Positions 1 through 8,053 of a stretch of DNA of 44,597 nt are shown in pieces; the first letter of the stretch is position 1; each line of letters opens with the position of its first letter. A program made the translations under genes and the position numbers. The notes under the pieces were generated by a model that saw nothing but the letters and a program-made list of their open reading frames with translations, did no database searches and had not been told where the DNA came from. This stretch comes from SAR202 cluster bacterium Io17-Chloro-G6 (GTDB lineage Bacteria; Chloroflexota; Dehalococcoidia; UBA3495): NCBI GenBank assembly GCA_002816585.1, contig MUCT01000031.1, positions 1-44,597 of the forward strand, written 5' to 3'.

Positions 1-1
1 G

Positions 2-313
2 GGAGAGCAGGCCTTGACCAGCGAGATCACCGCGATCTCCACTCCAGGCCATACACCCGGCTCCATGAGTCTCGCCATAGTTTCTGGCGGAGAACGTGCG
101 CTCATTATCGGGGACGTAACGACGAATCCGGCCCAGGTGAGCGAACCCGACTGGGAATTCGCCTTCGATATGGACCCGAAGTTGGCGGTGCAGTCCCGTA
201 AACAAATGATAGACCGTGCCGAGGCAGATAATGCGTACCTGATTGCGTGCCATTACCATAGCTTCGGACGGGTGGTGCGGCTCGAGGGTCGTCGCTACTG
301 GCAGGGGATTTAG
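2..313 (+). CDS. MBL-fold metallo-hydrolase, C-terminal part (gene starts before the window)
   Basis: The reading frame is open from base 2, so only the last 103 codons are here. They contain the TPGHTPGSMS metal-site histidine motif, the GD of the bridging aspartate (IIGDV) and a C-terminal CH..SFGRVVR...GRRYW block. These match the C-terminal third of the complete MBL hydrolase at 41720-42586 at about 60 of 103 positions by hand count, so the two are clear paralogues. The family hydrolyses esters, thioesters or lactones with a dinuclear zinc site; the substrate is unknown here. The HxHxDH motif lies outside the window. A SAM methyltransferase follows at 490, mirroring the methyltransferase-MBL pair at the right end. 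Confidence 0.85.
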   Translation, partial: GEQALTSEITAISTPGHTPGSMSLAIVSGGERALIIGDVTTNPAQVSEPDWEFAFDMDPKLAVQSRKQMIDRAEADNAYLIACHYHSFGRVVRLEGRRYWQGI

Positions 314-489
314 ACATCGGATCGCATGCTCCAATCCGTCTAACCCTTCCCCGGGAGCTAGGCTAAATTGTCAAGGTCGTTAAGTTGCCGGGGAAAATTT
401 ATCAATGGGTACGCTCTGGCAAAACCGTGATTTAACCGGAGTGCAGCCTCCCACACCGGGTTGAGTTCATCTCTCAGGAGATTAAACCA

Positions 490-1608
490 TTGACCACACC
501 ATCCGAAACACCCGAGTCAGCGATAGAAAACGACCCTTGGAGCCAAGGGGCGGTCACCTCGGCTGAGACGACACTCCAGGCGCAGATGGGCAAGGTGTTC
601 GGCTACCTAAAGGGTCTGCACGCCACTCATCTGATAGATGTCGGTACCAAGTTGGGACTGTTCGGCCAACTTGCGAATGCCCCCACTGGCTTGACTCCTG
701 AGGCCCTCGCAACCACCGAGGGCCTTGATCTGAAGTACATTCGCCAGTGGTGCGAGACCGGTTGTGCGCTGGAACTGTTGGACTACGAGCCTACCTCAGG
801 TTATCGCTTGGCCCCCTTTATGGACGAGATTCTGGGCCGTCCTGATGGGACCTTCTATCTAGGCTCGTTTCCCGAGGTGCATCTGCTAGTTGCGCGGGAC
901 TACACCCGCTACCCCGAGCTGTTCAACTCTGGTGATGTTTACTCCTACCAGGAGCATGACGAGCCCTTCCTGCGTGGCGTTGCCGAAGCGCTGCAAACGA
1001 TACCACGGATGTTTCTGGGGACGGTATTACCCAACCTACCGGAGTTGCGCGAGCGGCTCGAGGCCGGAATCTCCATCCTCGACGTCGGGTGTGGTGGAGG
1101 ATATGCCATCGTCGAGTTCGCGGAACGTTATCCAGAGGTTCGCTGCGTAGGGATTGATGTCGAGTCTACCTCCGTCCGGATGGCTCAGGAGTTGATCCGT
1201 TCCCGTGGGCTAGGAGAGCGGGTCGAAGCACGAGAGTTGGATGGTGCGGGACTGCCACCGGACTTCGTAGACTCCTTCGATCTGGTAACTACGTTCTTGG
1301 TCCTGCACGAAATACACCCTGATCTAAAAGAGGCGGTTCTTGACCAGTGTGTTCGGGCGCTACGCCCAGGTGGGCAGTTGCTGCTCTTCGACGAACGCTA
1401 CCCAAGCGGCCCCGCTGAGTTGCGCGACCCCTCACAAATATATGCGGTCATGGCCCAGTGGTATGAACTTACCTGGGGCAACATTATCAACACCAAGGAG
1501 GAGATTCACGCCCTGCTGGCCCGGCAAGGGCTACGCGTCGTTGCTGAAACCACCTTTTCTCGCTTCTACATAGTTGTCGCGGAGAAGGACCCCAGCAAAC
1601 CTGCATAG
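490..1608 (+). CDS. Class I SAM-dependent methyltransferase with N-terminal winged-helix domain
   Basis: This 372-residue protein has an N-terminal helical/winged-helix region (about residues 30-110) like the dimerisation domain of Rv2258c- and ubiE/COQ5-type methyltransferases. A Rossmann methyltransferase domain follows, with the SAM-binding motif I LDVGCGGG at residues 197-204 and an acidic IDVES strand after it. The late LRPGGQLLLFDE segment is the usual post-motif strand. The substrate cannot be read from the sequence. The start is the TTG at 490, supported by AGGAG at 476-480 about 9 bases upstream; no ATG lies near this site. It follows the MBL hydrolase by 176 bases and is probably transcribed separately from the diiron cluster. 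Confidence 0.85.
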   Translation: MTTPSETPESAIENDPWSQGAVTSAETTLQAQMGKVFGYLKGLHATHLIDVGTKLGLFGQLANAPTGLTPEALATTEGLDLKYIRQWCETGCALELLDYEPTSGYRLAPFMDEILGRPDGTFYLGSFPEVHLLVARDYTRYPELFNSGDVYSYQEHDEPFLRGVAEALQTIPRMFLGTVLPNLPELRERLEAGISILDVGCGGGYAIVEFAERYPEVRCVGIDVESTSVRMAQELIRSRGLGERVEARELDGAGLPPDFVDSFDLVTTFLVLHEIHPDLKEAVLDQCVRALRPGGQLLLFDERYPSGPAELRDPSQIYAVMAQWYELTWGNIINTKEEIHALLARQGLRVVAETTFSRFYIVVAEKDPSKPA

Positions 1609-1935
1609 TGTTAGATGGTAAGCCGTAAATCCAATTCCTGAAGGCCTGAAGGTATAACCAGCCAGCGAGTTAAACGGCTTTTGCGGAAATGAGGGCGCAA
1701 GTCCGGCAGTTCCTACAACGACGGGAGCAGCACGGCGTCCACGATCACCCTTGAATCCAGGATCTCATTTTGCGGCTATAATTTGGTTTCCTGGCGTTTC
1801 ATAACGTTCACCATTTTCCCAATGGGCCACCATTGACACTTTGAAGCTTGAACCATTAGCATACTGTGACTATCCTGGGCCTAACGTCTACGGATTCATT
1901 TCATATTGTGATGCACTGCGGCGGAGGCTGACGGA
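1609..1935. other. Intergenic region, 327 bases
   Basis: No coding sequence is supportable here. The region holds the 3' flank of the methyltransferase gene and, in its second half, the candidate promoter of the diiron cluster (1751-1782), followed by a leader of about 150 bases in which I see no convincing riboswitch fold. Confidence 0.6.
1751..1782 (+). promoter_or_regulatory. Candidate promoter for the diiron cluster
   Basis: A perfect TATAAT lies at 1777-1782 with TTGAAT at 1751-1756. The 20-base spacer is longer than the 17 preferred by sigma-70, so the -35 assignment is weaker than the -10. It is the best promoter-like element before the gene at 1936. Confidence 0.45.
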
Positions 1936-2979
1936 ATGGCGACTGTAACCGAGCACCAGACCTATTGGGAACGAGCCAAGGATGCGGGTTTCGACCTTAG
2001 CTGGTTGAACCAACTGAAAGAAAACGTGGTTGAAGAAGAGGTCGCCGAGGAATCGGACAACCTGACAGGCCGCGTCGCCGGTTCCATCCCCCGCCCGGGA
2101 GTGGCGAAATTCGGGGCCTATCCTTTCCGCACCAAGAAAGAGGTGTGGGGTTACAACTTGCGCAAGCTGTACGAGGAGTTCGTCAGCCGCCAGTGGAGTT
2201 CTGCCACCGACATTCCCTGGGAAACCCTGGAGGAATTGCCTGACGACATTGAGGCCGCCGAATGCCAATTGGCCACCTTCTTCGCCCAGGTGGAGTTTGT
2301 GGCCGCCGACGTTCCCGGCCGGTTCATCGCCACCATGTCACCAGACTATCAAGAGGTCAGGCTGGCTCTGTTGGGCCAGGTGATGGACGAGTCACGCCAC
2401 CTCGAAGTATTCCGCAAGCGCGCCCTGGCCAACGGCGGCGGCTTGATGCGAATGATTGACAGCGTTTCCGACGTGGTGGGTGGCAGCACCGACAACGCCC
2501 GTGAATACACTGAACTGTCCACTCGGTTGCACATCGTCGGCGAGGGCAACGTGCTCACTCTGTTCCGGTTGGGCGAGTTGATGGCCTACAACGAGGCAGA
2601 GAAGACGATCTACCGTCGCTGTGCCCAGGACGAAGCCAGGCATGTGGCCATCGGAGTGCTCCACGCCCGGTACATGAAAGAGTCCAGCCCCGAACGCCTG
2701 GAAGAGATGCACTCTTACCTGGACGAATCGGAGAACCGCCAGTCCTCCGGGGCCGGCGGCGAGAACCCCGCAGCCCGCAACATGCTCACCAGCGAGGCCC
2801 TGGCAGTACTGCTGGGCGGCGGCAAGGACAAGACCGACGAGGGCCAAAAGATCCTCATGGCCGTCCGCCAAAAGCAGGTCAAGGAATACTTCCAGCGGTT
2901 GAAGTCCGCCGGCTTGGACGACCGAATCACCAACGGCCGGGTCAATCCTTCGCTGCTCGAAGCTTATAACGCGGCATAG
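1936..2979 (+). CDS. Ferritin-like/R2-like diiron protein, putative oxygenase subunit with complete metal site
   Basis: This soluble 347-residue helical protein carries a full carboxylate-bridged diiron ligand set: E120, E152-x2-H155 (DESRH), E203 (GEGN) and E233-x2-H236 (DEARH). The order and the roughly 30-residue spacing inside each pair match ribonucleotide reductase R2 and the alpha subunits of bacterial multicomponent monooxygenases. Such centres activate O2 for hydroxylation, N-oxygenation or radical formation. The exact family and substrate are not recognised. The ATG at 1936 follows GGAGG at 1923-1927. A paralogue lacking the ligands lies 118 bases downstream, beyond a terminator-like hairpin, followed by a zinc-ribbon protein, an SCP2-like protein and an MFS transporter. 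Together these suggest a two-subunit oxygenase acting on a hydrophobic molecule (inference). Confidence 0.8.
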   Translation: MATVTEHQTYWERAKDAGFDLSWLNQLKENVVEEEVAEESDNLTGRVAGSIPRPGVAKFGAYPFRTKKEVWGYNLRKLYEEFVSRQWSSATDIPWETLEELPDDIEAAECQLATFFAQVEFVAADVPGRFIATMSPDYQEVRLALLGQVMDESRHLEVFRKRALANGGGLMRMIDSVSDVVGGSTDNAREYTELSTRLHIVGEGNVLTLFRLGELMAYNEAEKTIYRRCAQDEARHVAIGVLHARYMKESSPERLEEMHSYLDESENRQSSGAGGENPAARNMLTSEALAVLLGGGKDKTDEGQKILMAVRQKQVKEYFQRLKSAGLDDRITNGRVNPSLLEAYNAA

Positions 2980-3000
2980 ATGGCATAAGATTCTGCATTG

Positions 3001-3037
3001 AGGCCTCCACCCAGATACAGGGGGAGGCCTTATTTTT
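3001..3037 (+). terminator. Rho-independent terminator or attenuator between the two diiron-family genes
   Basis: AGGCCTCC (3001-3008) pairs perfectly with GGAGGCCT (3023-3030) around a 14-base loop and is followed by TATTTTT. It lies 22 bases after the stop of the first diiron gene. It would reduce, but need not abolish, read-through into the degenerate paralogue, which could set unequal amounts of the two proteins. Confidence 0.75.
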
Positions 3038-3097
3038 GCGCGGTTATCGAACTAGTAGCCAAGGCGAGAATCCAAGACAATCTTCAGAGGCCAGAAT

Positions 3098-4237
3098 ATG
3101 GCATCAAGCGGTCAGGGGAAAAAGAGATCGGCCAAACCGGCGGCCAAGAAAAAAGCTCGAACAAAGAAGACACCCGCCGAGACAACGGGTGAGGCCAAAG
3201 CCTTCGAATGGATGAGTGATTCGCCGGAATGGGGGACCAGGGCTCAGCCGGGCAAGAGGGGCCTGACCCTGGATGGCATTGCCGTCAGCTCTTACGGTGA
3301 TATTCCCGACCAGAGTGAAGAAATGACACGCATGCCCCGGGGCGCATTTCACGTCTCCGGCGTTCCCAGGCTGGAGTTTTATCCCCTCAGCAAAAAGGTG
3401 GATATCTGGGCGGACAACGCCGCTGGTCTGTACGAAGAGGCGATTCAGCGCCGTTGGATGGCCCACCTGGACGTACCCTGGGATTCGCTGGAGCCGTTGC
3501 CTCGGGAACTGGAACTGTCCATGTGCCAGCTCTGCACCGAGTTAGCCCAGCAGGCAAGCATCGAGACCGACTCTGTCGGCCAGTGGATCGGGCGGATGAA
3601 TTACGCCTATTACGAGGTTAAGACCTTCTTGGCGAGCGAGCTCTACGACACCGCCAGGCACTACGACGTGTTCCGAAAGCGGGCCCTGGCCAACGGCGGC
3701 ACCCTGGGTTTGGAAAGCCCCGGATTCATCAACCGGCGCATCATCGAGAGCCGGGCCGGTTGGACGGAAACCGCCGTTCTGATGTACCTGCTCCGGGGAC
3801 CATTTACGCTCATGCTCTACCGGTACGGCGAGGCCTACGCGCTGAATTCCGCGGAGAAGTTTCTTTTCCGGAGGTGCGCCCAGGATAAGGCCCGGCACAT
3901 CGCCTATGGAATGGCCCACGTAAAATACGCCATCTCGGAAAGGGGTGGCGATACCGCCATGGGGATGCTGCGCATGATGAGTGGCGTGGAGCAGGACCTT
4001 GCCGCCGAGATGGAAGACCCCGTGCTGTGGGAAGCCCTGGCGATAATCTTTGGTGGCGGGCTAGAAAATATCTCTTCCGGTATGGATGTGGTCCGAGACC
4101 TCAAACGGCGGTACATCACCGAGTATATGGCCCGGATGCAGTGGGCCGGCATAGACAAGACTGTCGATAACTTGGCGCCAGGCCTGGCGGCCTACGTCAA
4201 CCAAGAAGCCGCCCAAGAATCGGGCGCACCCGCTTAA
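3098..4237 (+). CDS. Ferritin-like paralogue with the diiron carboxylates lost (putative non-catalytic partner subunit)
   Basis: This 379-residue protein is homologous along its length to the 347-residue neighbour, sharing the blocks VFRKRALANGG and RRCAQD-ARH. By gap-free alignment (offset 33) around the first pair, and anchored on the shared RYGE/RLGE helix for the second, the four glutamate ligands become A153, T185, G234 and K264. The two ligand histidines are kept as H188 and H267. It therefore cannot form a normal diiron site. The pattern recalls the alpha/beta pairing of multicomponent monooxygenases, in which the beta subunit is a ligand-free structural copy. The first 35 residues are a Lys/Ala-rich, probably disordered extension. 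The ATG at 3098 is preceded by AGAGG. The gene ends 8 bases before the zinc-ribbon gene. Confidence 0.8.
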   Translation: MASSGQGKKRSAKPAAKKKARTKKTPAETTGEAKAFEWMSDSPEWGTRAQPGKRGLTLDGIAVSSYGDIPDQSEEMTRMPRGAFHVSGVPRLEFYPLSKKVDIWADNAAGLYEEAIQRRWMAHLDVPWDSLEPLPRELELSMCQLCTELAQQASIETDSVGQWIGRMNYAYYEVKTFLASELYDTARHYDVFRKRALANGGTLGLESPGFINRRIIESRAGWTETAVLMYLLRGPFTLMLYRYGEAYALNSAEKFLFRRCAQDKARHIAYGMAHVKYAISERGGDTAMGMLRMMSGVEQDLAAEMEDPVLWEALAIIFGGGLENISSGMDVVRDLKRRYITEYMARMQWAGIDKTVDNLAPGLAAYVNQEAAQESGAPA

Positions 4238-4245
4238 GGCCTGAC

Positions 4246-4554
4246 ATGCCCGTATACGAATACCGTTGCCAGCAGTGCGGGGAAGTCAGCTCCTATTTCC
4301 TCAAGACCTATGGTGGAGAGCCTCAGTCAGGCTGCAAACACTGTGAAAGCCCGGACCTGCAAAGAATTATGTCGGCCGTCGCATATATCCGGTCGGAAGC
4401 TGATAAATTCGCTCAATTAGATCCCAAATACACCAAAATGGTGGACCAGGCTCTGGCCAAAGCGCCTAGCGACACCAGCCCCGACCACTACGTACGCAAG
4501 ATGGTCCCCTTTAGCCAAGCCAAGGAACGAGGAGACCCTTACTTCAAAGAGTAA
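4246..4554 (+). CDS. FmdB-family zinc-ribbon protein
   Basis: This 102-residue protein begins MPVYEYRC and holds one CxxC-x18-CxxC zinc-ribbon (C8, C11, C30, C33), the hallmark of the FmdB/CxxC-CxxC-SSSS regulatory-protein family. Its C-terminal half is charged and helical with no recognised domain. FmdB-type proteins are often called regulatory, but their role is poorly established. The four-cysteine site could bind zinc or, less likely, a rubredoxin-like iron. The start is 8 bases after the degenerate diiron paralogue, so the two are almost certainly co-transcribed. Its association suggests an accessory, regulatory or electron-transfer role for the putative oxygenase (inference). Confidence 0.75.
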   Translation: MPVYEYRCQQCGEVSSYFLKTYGGEPQSGCKHCESPDLQRIMSAVAYIRSEADKFAQLDPKYTKMVDQALAKAPSDTSPDHYVRKMVPFSQAKERGDPYFKE

Positions 4555-4680
4555 GGCTAACCCCGTCCCGGTCGTCCGTGAGGGAAATCAATCGATGCTC
4601 TCGTGCCCGCCTGCACCGGGAAGAGATTTCGATACGCCCCTCCCGGATTCAAACAAACCGTGAAAAATCAGGAGAAGACT

Positions 4681-5127
4681 ATGAGCCCCGCTGCCGGCAC
4701 ACTGGTATTTCCGTCGGTTGAATGGTTCCAAGCCCTGCAGCAGTTGGTCAACGCAGACCCGGAGTTCCGGAGGTTGGGGACCGTCGATGCGGGTATGGGA
4801 GTAAAAGTTGGGCCCAGAGTTTTCGTGATCGTTTTTGAGGCGTTTGAATGCGTCGAGGTCAGGGAAGGCAGCGATGCCGACCTGGACGACCTGGATTTTT
4901 ACCTGGAGCTGAGCGAAGCCGACTGGCGGGAATTGGTTGAGAACACCAAGGCCAATGGCGGCGCTGACCGGCGGCATACCCTCAACACCCTGGACCTGAC
5001 CAAGCCGGACGGACTGTCCCAGAACGCCACCGGAGACCAGCTTCGAGGAGACATATTTTTCCGGGTGAATGAGAGCCTACAGCACTTTTTCGACCTGGCG
5101 GCCCAACTGGACACCGCGTTTGAGTAG
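4681..5127 (+). CDS. SCP2-like (sterol-carrier-type) lipid-binding domain protein
   Basis: This 148-residue protein has a central beta-rich pattern (residues about 45-95: hydrophobic strands, then VEVREG, an acidic stretch, DFYLELSEADWREL) resembling the SCP2 fold, in which a curved sheet and helices enclose a lipid. The match is by pattern only. The frame is open further upstream, but the ATG at 4681 is preferred because AGGAGA lies about 9 bases before it. There is no signal peptide. The gene follows the zinc-ribbon gene by 126 bases on the same strand. If the fold is right, it could present a hydrophobic substrate to the diiron proteins. Confidence 0.5.
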   Translation: MSPAAGTLVFPSVEWFQALQQLVNADPEFRRLGTVDAGMGVKVGPRVFVIVFEAFECVEVREGSDADLDDLDFYLELSEADWRELVENTKANGGADRRHTLNTLDLTKPDGLSQNATGDQLRGDIFFRVNESLQHFFDLAAQLDTAFE

Positions 5128-5159
5128 GCGCCGCCTCCGCGGTTGAAGCTGCCTAGCGA

Positions 5160-5310
5160 TGAGGCCTCGCCTCGATACCGTTATCCCGAGGAGCGCCGTA
5201 GGCCGGCGAAGAATCTCTTTTCCCAGAGAATGCCGGAGAATGACGGAACAGGCACGACGAGGCCCTTCTCCTTCCACGGAAGGATCGGAGTAACAAAAGG
5301 GGACGTACAT
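5160..5310. repeat. Possible dispersed non-coding repeat
   Basis: The stretch holds CCCGAGGAGCG, then GGCGAAGAATCTC, a CGGAGAATG segment and CCTTCTCCTTCCACGGAAGG. It resembles the CCCGAGGAGCG...AATCTC type of dispersed intergenic repeat seen in environmental genomes. There is no second copy in this window, so the repeat status is recollection rather than demonstration. No gene is seen here. Confidence 0.25.
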
Positions 5311-5327
5311 TTGGACATAGAACTTTG

Positions 5328-6605
5328 ATGAACCAGGTGCCGCTGGTCCGCAAGGCCAGGGGCGCATATTACGGTTGGTGGGTGCTGGCCGCTACCTTCA
5401 TCCTGGGTGTCCTGTCGGGCGGCATCTTCTCCCACAGCAACGCAATCTTCTTCGGCCCCATCAAACGCGACCTGGGCTTGAGCAGCGCCCAAACTTCGTT
5501 GATCTTCAGTCTCGCCAGGGCAGAGGGAAGTTTTGCTGGGCCGATAGTTGGCAGGTTGGTCGACCGGTTCGGCTCACGGCCAATGATCATTGCCGGCGGA
5601 CTTATGGCAAGTTCTGGGTTCATCGCGCTTCGCTGGGTCGACAACTACCTTGTGTTTGTGTTGGTGTTCGTGGGTGTGGTCGCAACAGGTAAGAGCACCG
5701 GCCTGGGCCAGGTGCTGTTGAGCGCCGTGAATCAATGGTTCATCCGCCGCCGGTCTCTGGCGATGTCCATCTGCATCACCGGGTTCTCTTCCGGCGGCGC
5801 AGTGCTGCTGCCGCTGATCACCATTGGCGTCCACTCCGTCGGATGGCGAGACGTCATGCTGTACTCGGGTATTTTCATGGGGATTGTAATCATTCCCCTG
5901 GCCTCGATTGTGCGGCACTCGCCAGAGCGGATGGGTATCGAACCTGACCTTCCGCTGCCCAAAAAGGAAGGCGGCCAGGAAACTCAGGTCCAGGTAGTGG
6001 ACTTCACCGTGCGCCAGGCGTTGCGTACGCGGGCCTATTGGATGCTGTTCGGCGGTTCCTTGCTGCGAATAACTCTCTGGGGCGCCATATCGGTCCATTC
6101 GGTGGAAATGTTCGTCTGGAAGGGGATGTCTCAGGAAACGGCAGGCCTGATGTTCTCCCTGATGTTCTTTCTGTCCATCCCCATGCGGTTGGTAGCGGGT
6201 TTTCTGGGGGACCGGCTCCCCCTTCAGCCTATGATGGGAGGGGGCATGGTGTCGGCGGGCCTGGCGGTCCTGGCCATGTTGGTCCTGGATGGAAATACCG
6301 CGGTTTACCTGTTTGTCCTGTTGATGGCCATCGAGCAGGGAGGAAGTACCCTGAATTGGGTCGCGCTGGGCAATTTCTTCGGACGGCGCAGCTTCGCCAC
6401 GCTGATGGGCATCATGAGCACGGCTTTTAATGTGGGCATGCTGTTTTCACCCATCTACGCTGGAATCGTCTTTGACCGCACCGATAGCTACTCCTTGGTC
6501 CTGATCACTTTTCTGCCCATCTACCTGATCAGCGGCGTGTTCTTCCTGATGGTCCGCAAGCCCGGCATACCGGTCTCATCTCGGGCGGCGGCCTACGGGC
6601 GTTAG
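5328..6605 (+). CDS. MFS transporter, 12-TM type
   Basis: This membrane protein of 425 residues has about twelve hydrophobic segments in two halves. The typical loop-2/3 motif is present as GRLVDRFGSRPMI (near residue 75) with a weaker equivalent, GFLGDRLPLQPM, in the second half. This is the major facilitator pattern, probably of the monocarboxylate/OFA-like group. Substrate and direction are unknown. I choose ATG 5328; a TTG immediately before it (5325) would add one residue. No strong ribosome-binding site is visible. It lies 200 bases after the SCP2-like gene on the same strand and may serve the same pathway. Confidence 0.8.
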   Translation: MNQVPLVRKARGAYYGWWVLAATFILGVLSGGIFSHSNAIFFGPIKRDLGLSSAQTSLIFSLARAEGSFAGPIVGRLVDRFGSRPMIIAGGLMASSGFIALRWVDNYLVFVLVFVGVVATGKSTGLGQVLLSAVNQWFIRRRSLAMSICITGFSSGGAVLLPLITIGVHSVGWRDVMLYSGIFMGIVIIPLASIVRHSPERMGIEPDLPLPKKEGGQETQVQVVDFTVRQALRTRAYWMLFGGSLLRITLWGAISVHSVEMFVWKGMSQETAGLMFSLMFFLSIPMRLVAGFLGDRLPLQPMMGGGMVSAGLAVLAMLVLDGNTAVYLFVLLMAIEQGGSTLNWVALGNFFGRRSFATLMGIMSTAFNVGMLFSPIYAGIVFDRTDSYSLVLITFLPIYLISGVFFLMVRKPGIPVSSRAAAYGR

Positions 6606-7066
6606 CTCCTAGACCAGCTTCCTTAGGCCAGATTGTGTCGGAGACTGCCAAAGCCTTGAATAGGCTCGGTCCAGACGATGCGGCGAAGGGGTAGCCAGAT
6701 GGCCGCCTGGTTCCTCGAGATCACGGTCTTCCCTACTGCTGTTCCAAAGGCTCAACCGCATCCAGGCCCCGCCAAGCCATGCCGGGAAGAAAAATCGTGC
6801 CGACTTGATCTTTCACGACTGTGGGCACGAAGTCGGTGATGGTCAGCACGGTCTCTTGCTCGATCTCCGATGGGTTCATGGAGTCCTGCATCCACGACCC
6901 GCCGTCGGCGCTCAGCACCTCGAAAGCCGCCTCTGCAGAGAACTGTTTCAAACAGTGGCGGAGGTGGAAATGTCGCTAGGGCCCGCCGAGAGGCTTGGTC
7001 GCGGGCATGCTTGCGTGTCCCTTTACGGGTTGAGATTGCTCAAAGAGGAAATGGCCCTGGGGGACC
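6606..7066. other. Intergenic region, 461 bases, possibly with a gene remnant
   Basis: No convincing gene. A 72-codon minus-strand frame (6951 to 6733, TTG start, no good ribosome-binding site, open further upstream) reads like the hydrophobic C-terminal end of some protein but is not recognised. It may be a decayed gene end. It lies between the end of the MFS gene and the end of the VOC gene. Confidence 0.35.
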
Positions 7067-7519
7067 CTAGTCGGCAGCACCGGCGGTCTTAGCTGGCGGG
7101 GCCTCAACGAGTTCGTAGAGGGTGCTGCGGGCGCGGATCTGCTCGTCCCAACCCCGGTACCGCAGGTCGATCATCAAGCCGTCCGGCCCCTTGTACTTGC
7201 GGTTGACCTTGCTGCTGCCGGGGCACTCGGTGGCGCCGTTGTCCTCTACCGTGGCGACCGCTTCGTCCAGGTCATCAACGTAGAATCCGATGTGATGAAC
7301 TCCCTTTACGGTTGAGGGGCCTTCGCCCAGATTGGGAGCCTCATCGGAACCCATCTTCAGGACCGCGAAGTAGATGTATCCGTCGGTGAGCCAGACACCA
7401 TCCGCGCCGGTGTCGGCAGGGGTGCGGCGTAGTTCGTCCAAGCCGAACACGGTCTTGTACCACTCGGCGGTCTCGGCAGGGTTATCGGTTTGCAGCGCTA
7501 TGTGTTTGATCCTGGCCAT
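7067..7519 (-). CDS. VOC-superfamily (glyoxalase/bleomycin-resistance fold) protein
   Basis: This 150-residue protein has the paired beta-alpha-beta-beta-beta modules of vicinal-oxygen-chelate enzymes. The first starts IKHIALQTDNPAETAEWY (H6 as metal ligand) and the second starts GVHHIGFYVDDLDEAV. It ends with a GPDGLMIDL strand in which the usual metal-ligand glutamate is replaced by aspartate. VOC proteins include lyases, dioxygenases, epimerases and binding proteins; the reaction here is unknown. The ATG at 7519 is preceded by GGGGGAG. It is monocistronic, with relic sequence upstream. Confidence 0.85.
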   Translation of the reverse strand: MARIKHIALQTDNPAETAEWYKTVFGLDELRRTPADTGADGVWLTDGYIYFAVLKMGSDEAPNLGEGPSTVKGVHHIGFYVDDLDEAVATVEDNGATECPGSSKVNRKYKGPDGLMIDLRYRGWDEQIRARSTLYELVEAPPAKTAGAAD

Positions 7520-7661
7520 GGCTCCCCCTAACGTTTCGATTGGGACTCTGGTTGAGCCCCATTATGCCACCTCTGTGGCTTCAAACTCCACCATCGAACC
7601 GTGGCATGCCCGCTGAGCGACTCCCAGCAGGTCATCACTCCCTTTGAGACGGCCGAATTCG

Positions 7662-7964
7662 CTAAGCGTGGTGGCCGCTTCCGCCCTGGATTTGGGCCAG
7701 GATGGAATCCAACACTGCCTGGTCGGGCAGAGATACGGGGTCCATTGACGGGATCTTGCTCATGGCCTCCAGGTGCGCTGCTGTACAGCCGCGGGCCATC
7801 GGCGAATGACAACTGGCGATGACAGCTGGTTCCAAACGGCGGATCACTTCCAGGGATGGTTCAAATTTTACGGGGTCCACCAACTCGAACCAGGGATGTC
7901 GCCGTAAGGGTTTCCCGCTGAAATTGTACTGGAATACCTTTCCGTAAGTAGCTATTTCCCCGGC
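7662..7964 (-). pseudogene. Truncated C-terminal relic of an MBL-fold hydrolase
   Basis: The minus-strand frame is open from 7964 (a TAG lies just upstream) to the stop at 7662. It encodes a segment with HPWFELVDPVKFEPS, then LEVIRRLEPAVIASCHSP, typical of the last third of MBL-fold proteins: helix, strand, and the final metal-ligand histidine in the SCHSP position. The N-terminal domain with HxHxDH is absent, and 7520-7661 and 7965-8053 contain nothing recognisable. It differs in type from the MBL proteins at 2-313 and 41720. It is probably a 5'-deleted gene; an internal TTG at 7883 could only start a 73-residue fragment. Confidence 0.65.
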
Positions 7965-8053
7965 CTATGGGCGGGAAGATCAATTCGGCCATTGGAGTTG
8001 ATGCTCGCCATCAAGAACGACGGCGGGCCAACGGCGTGGACAAAAAACTGGCC

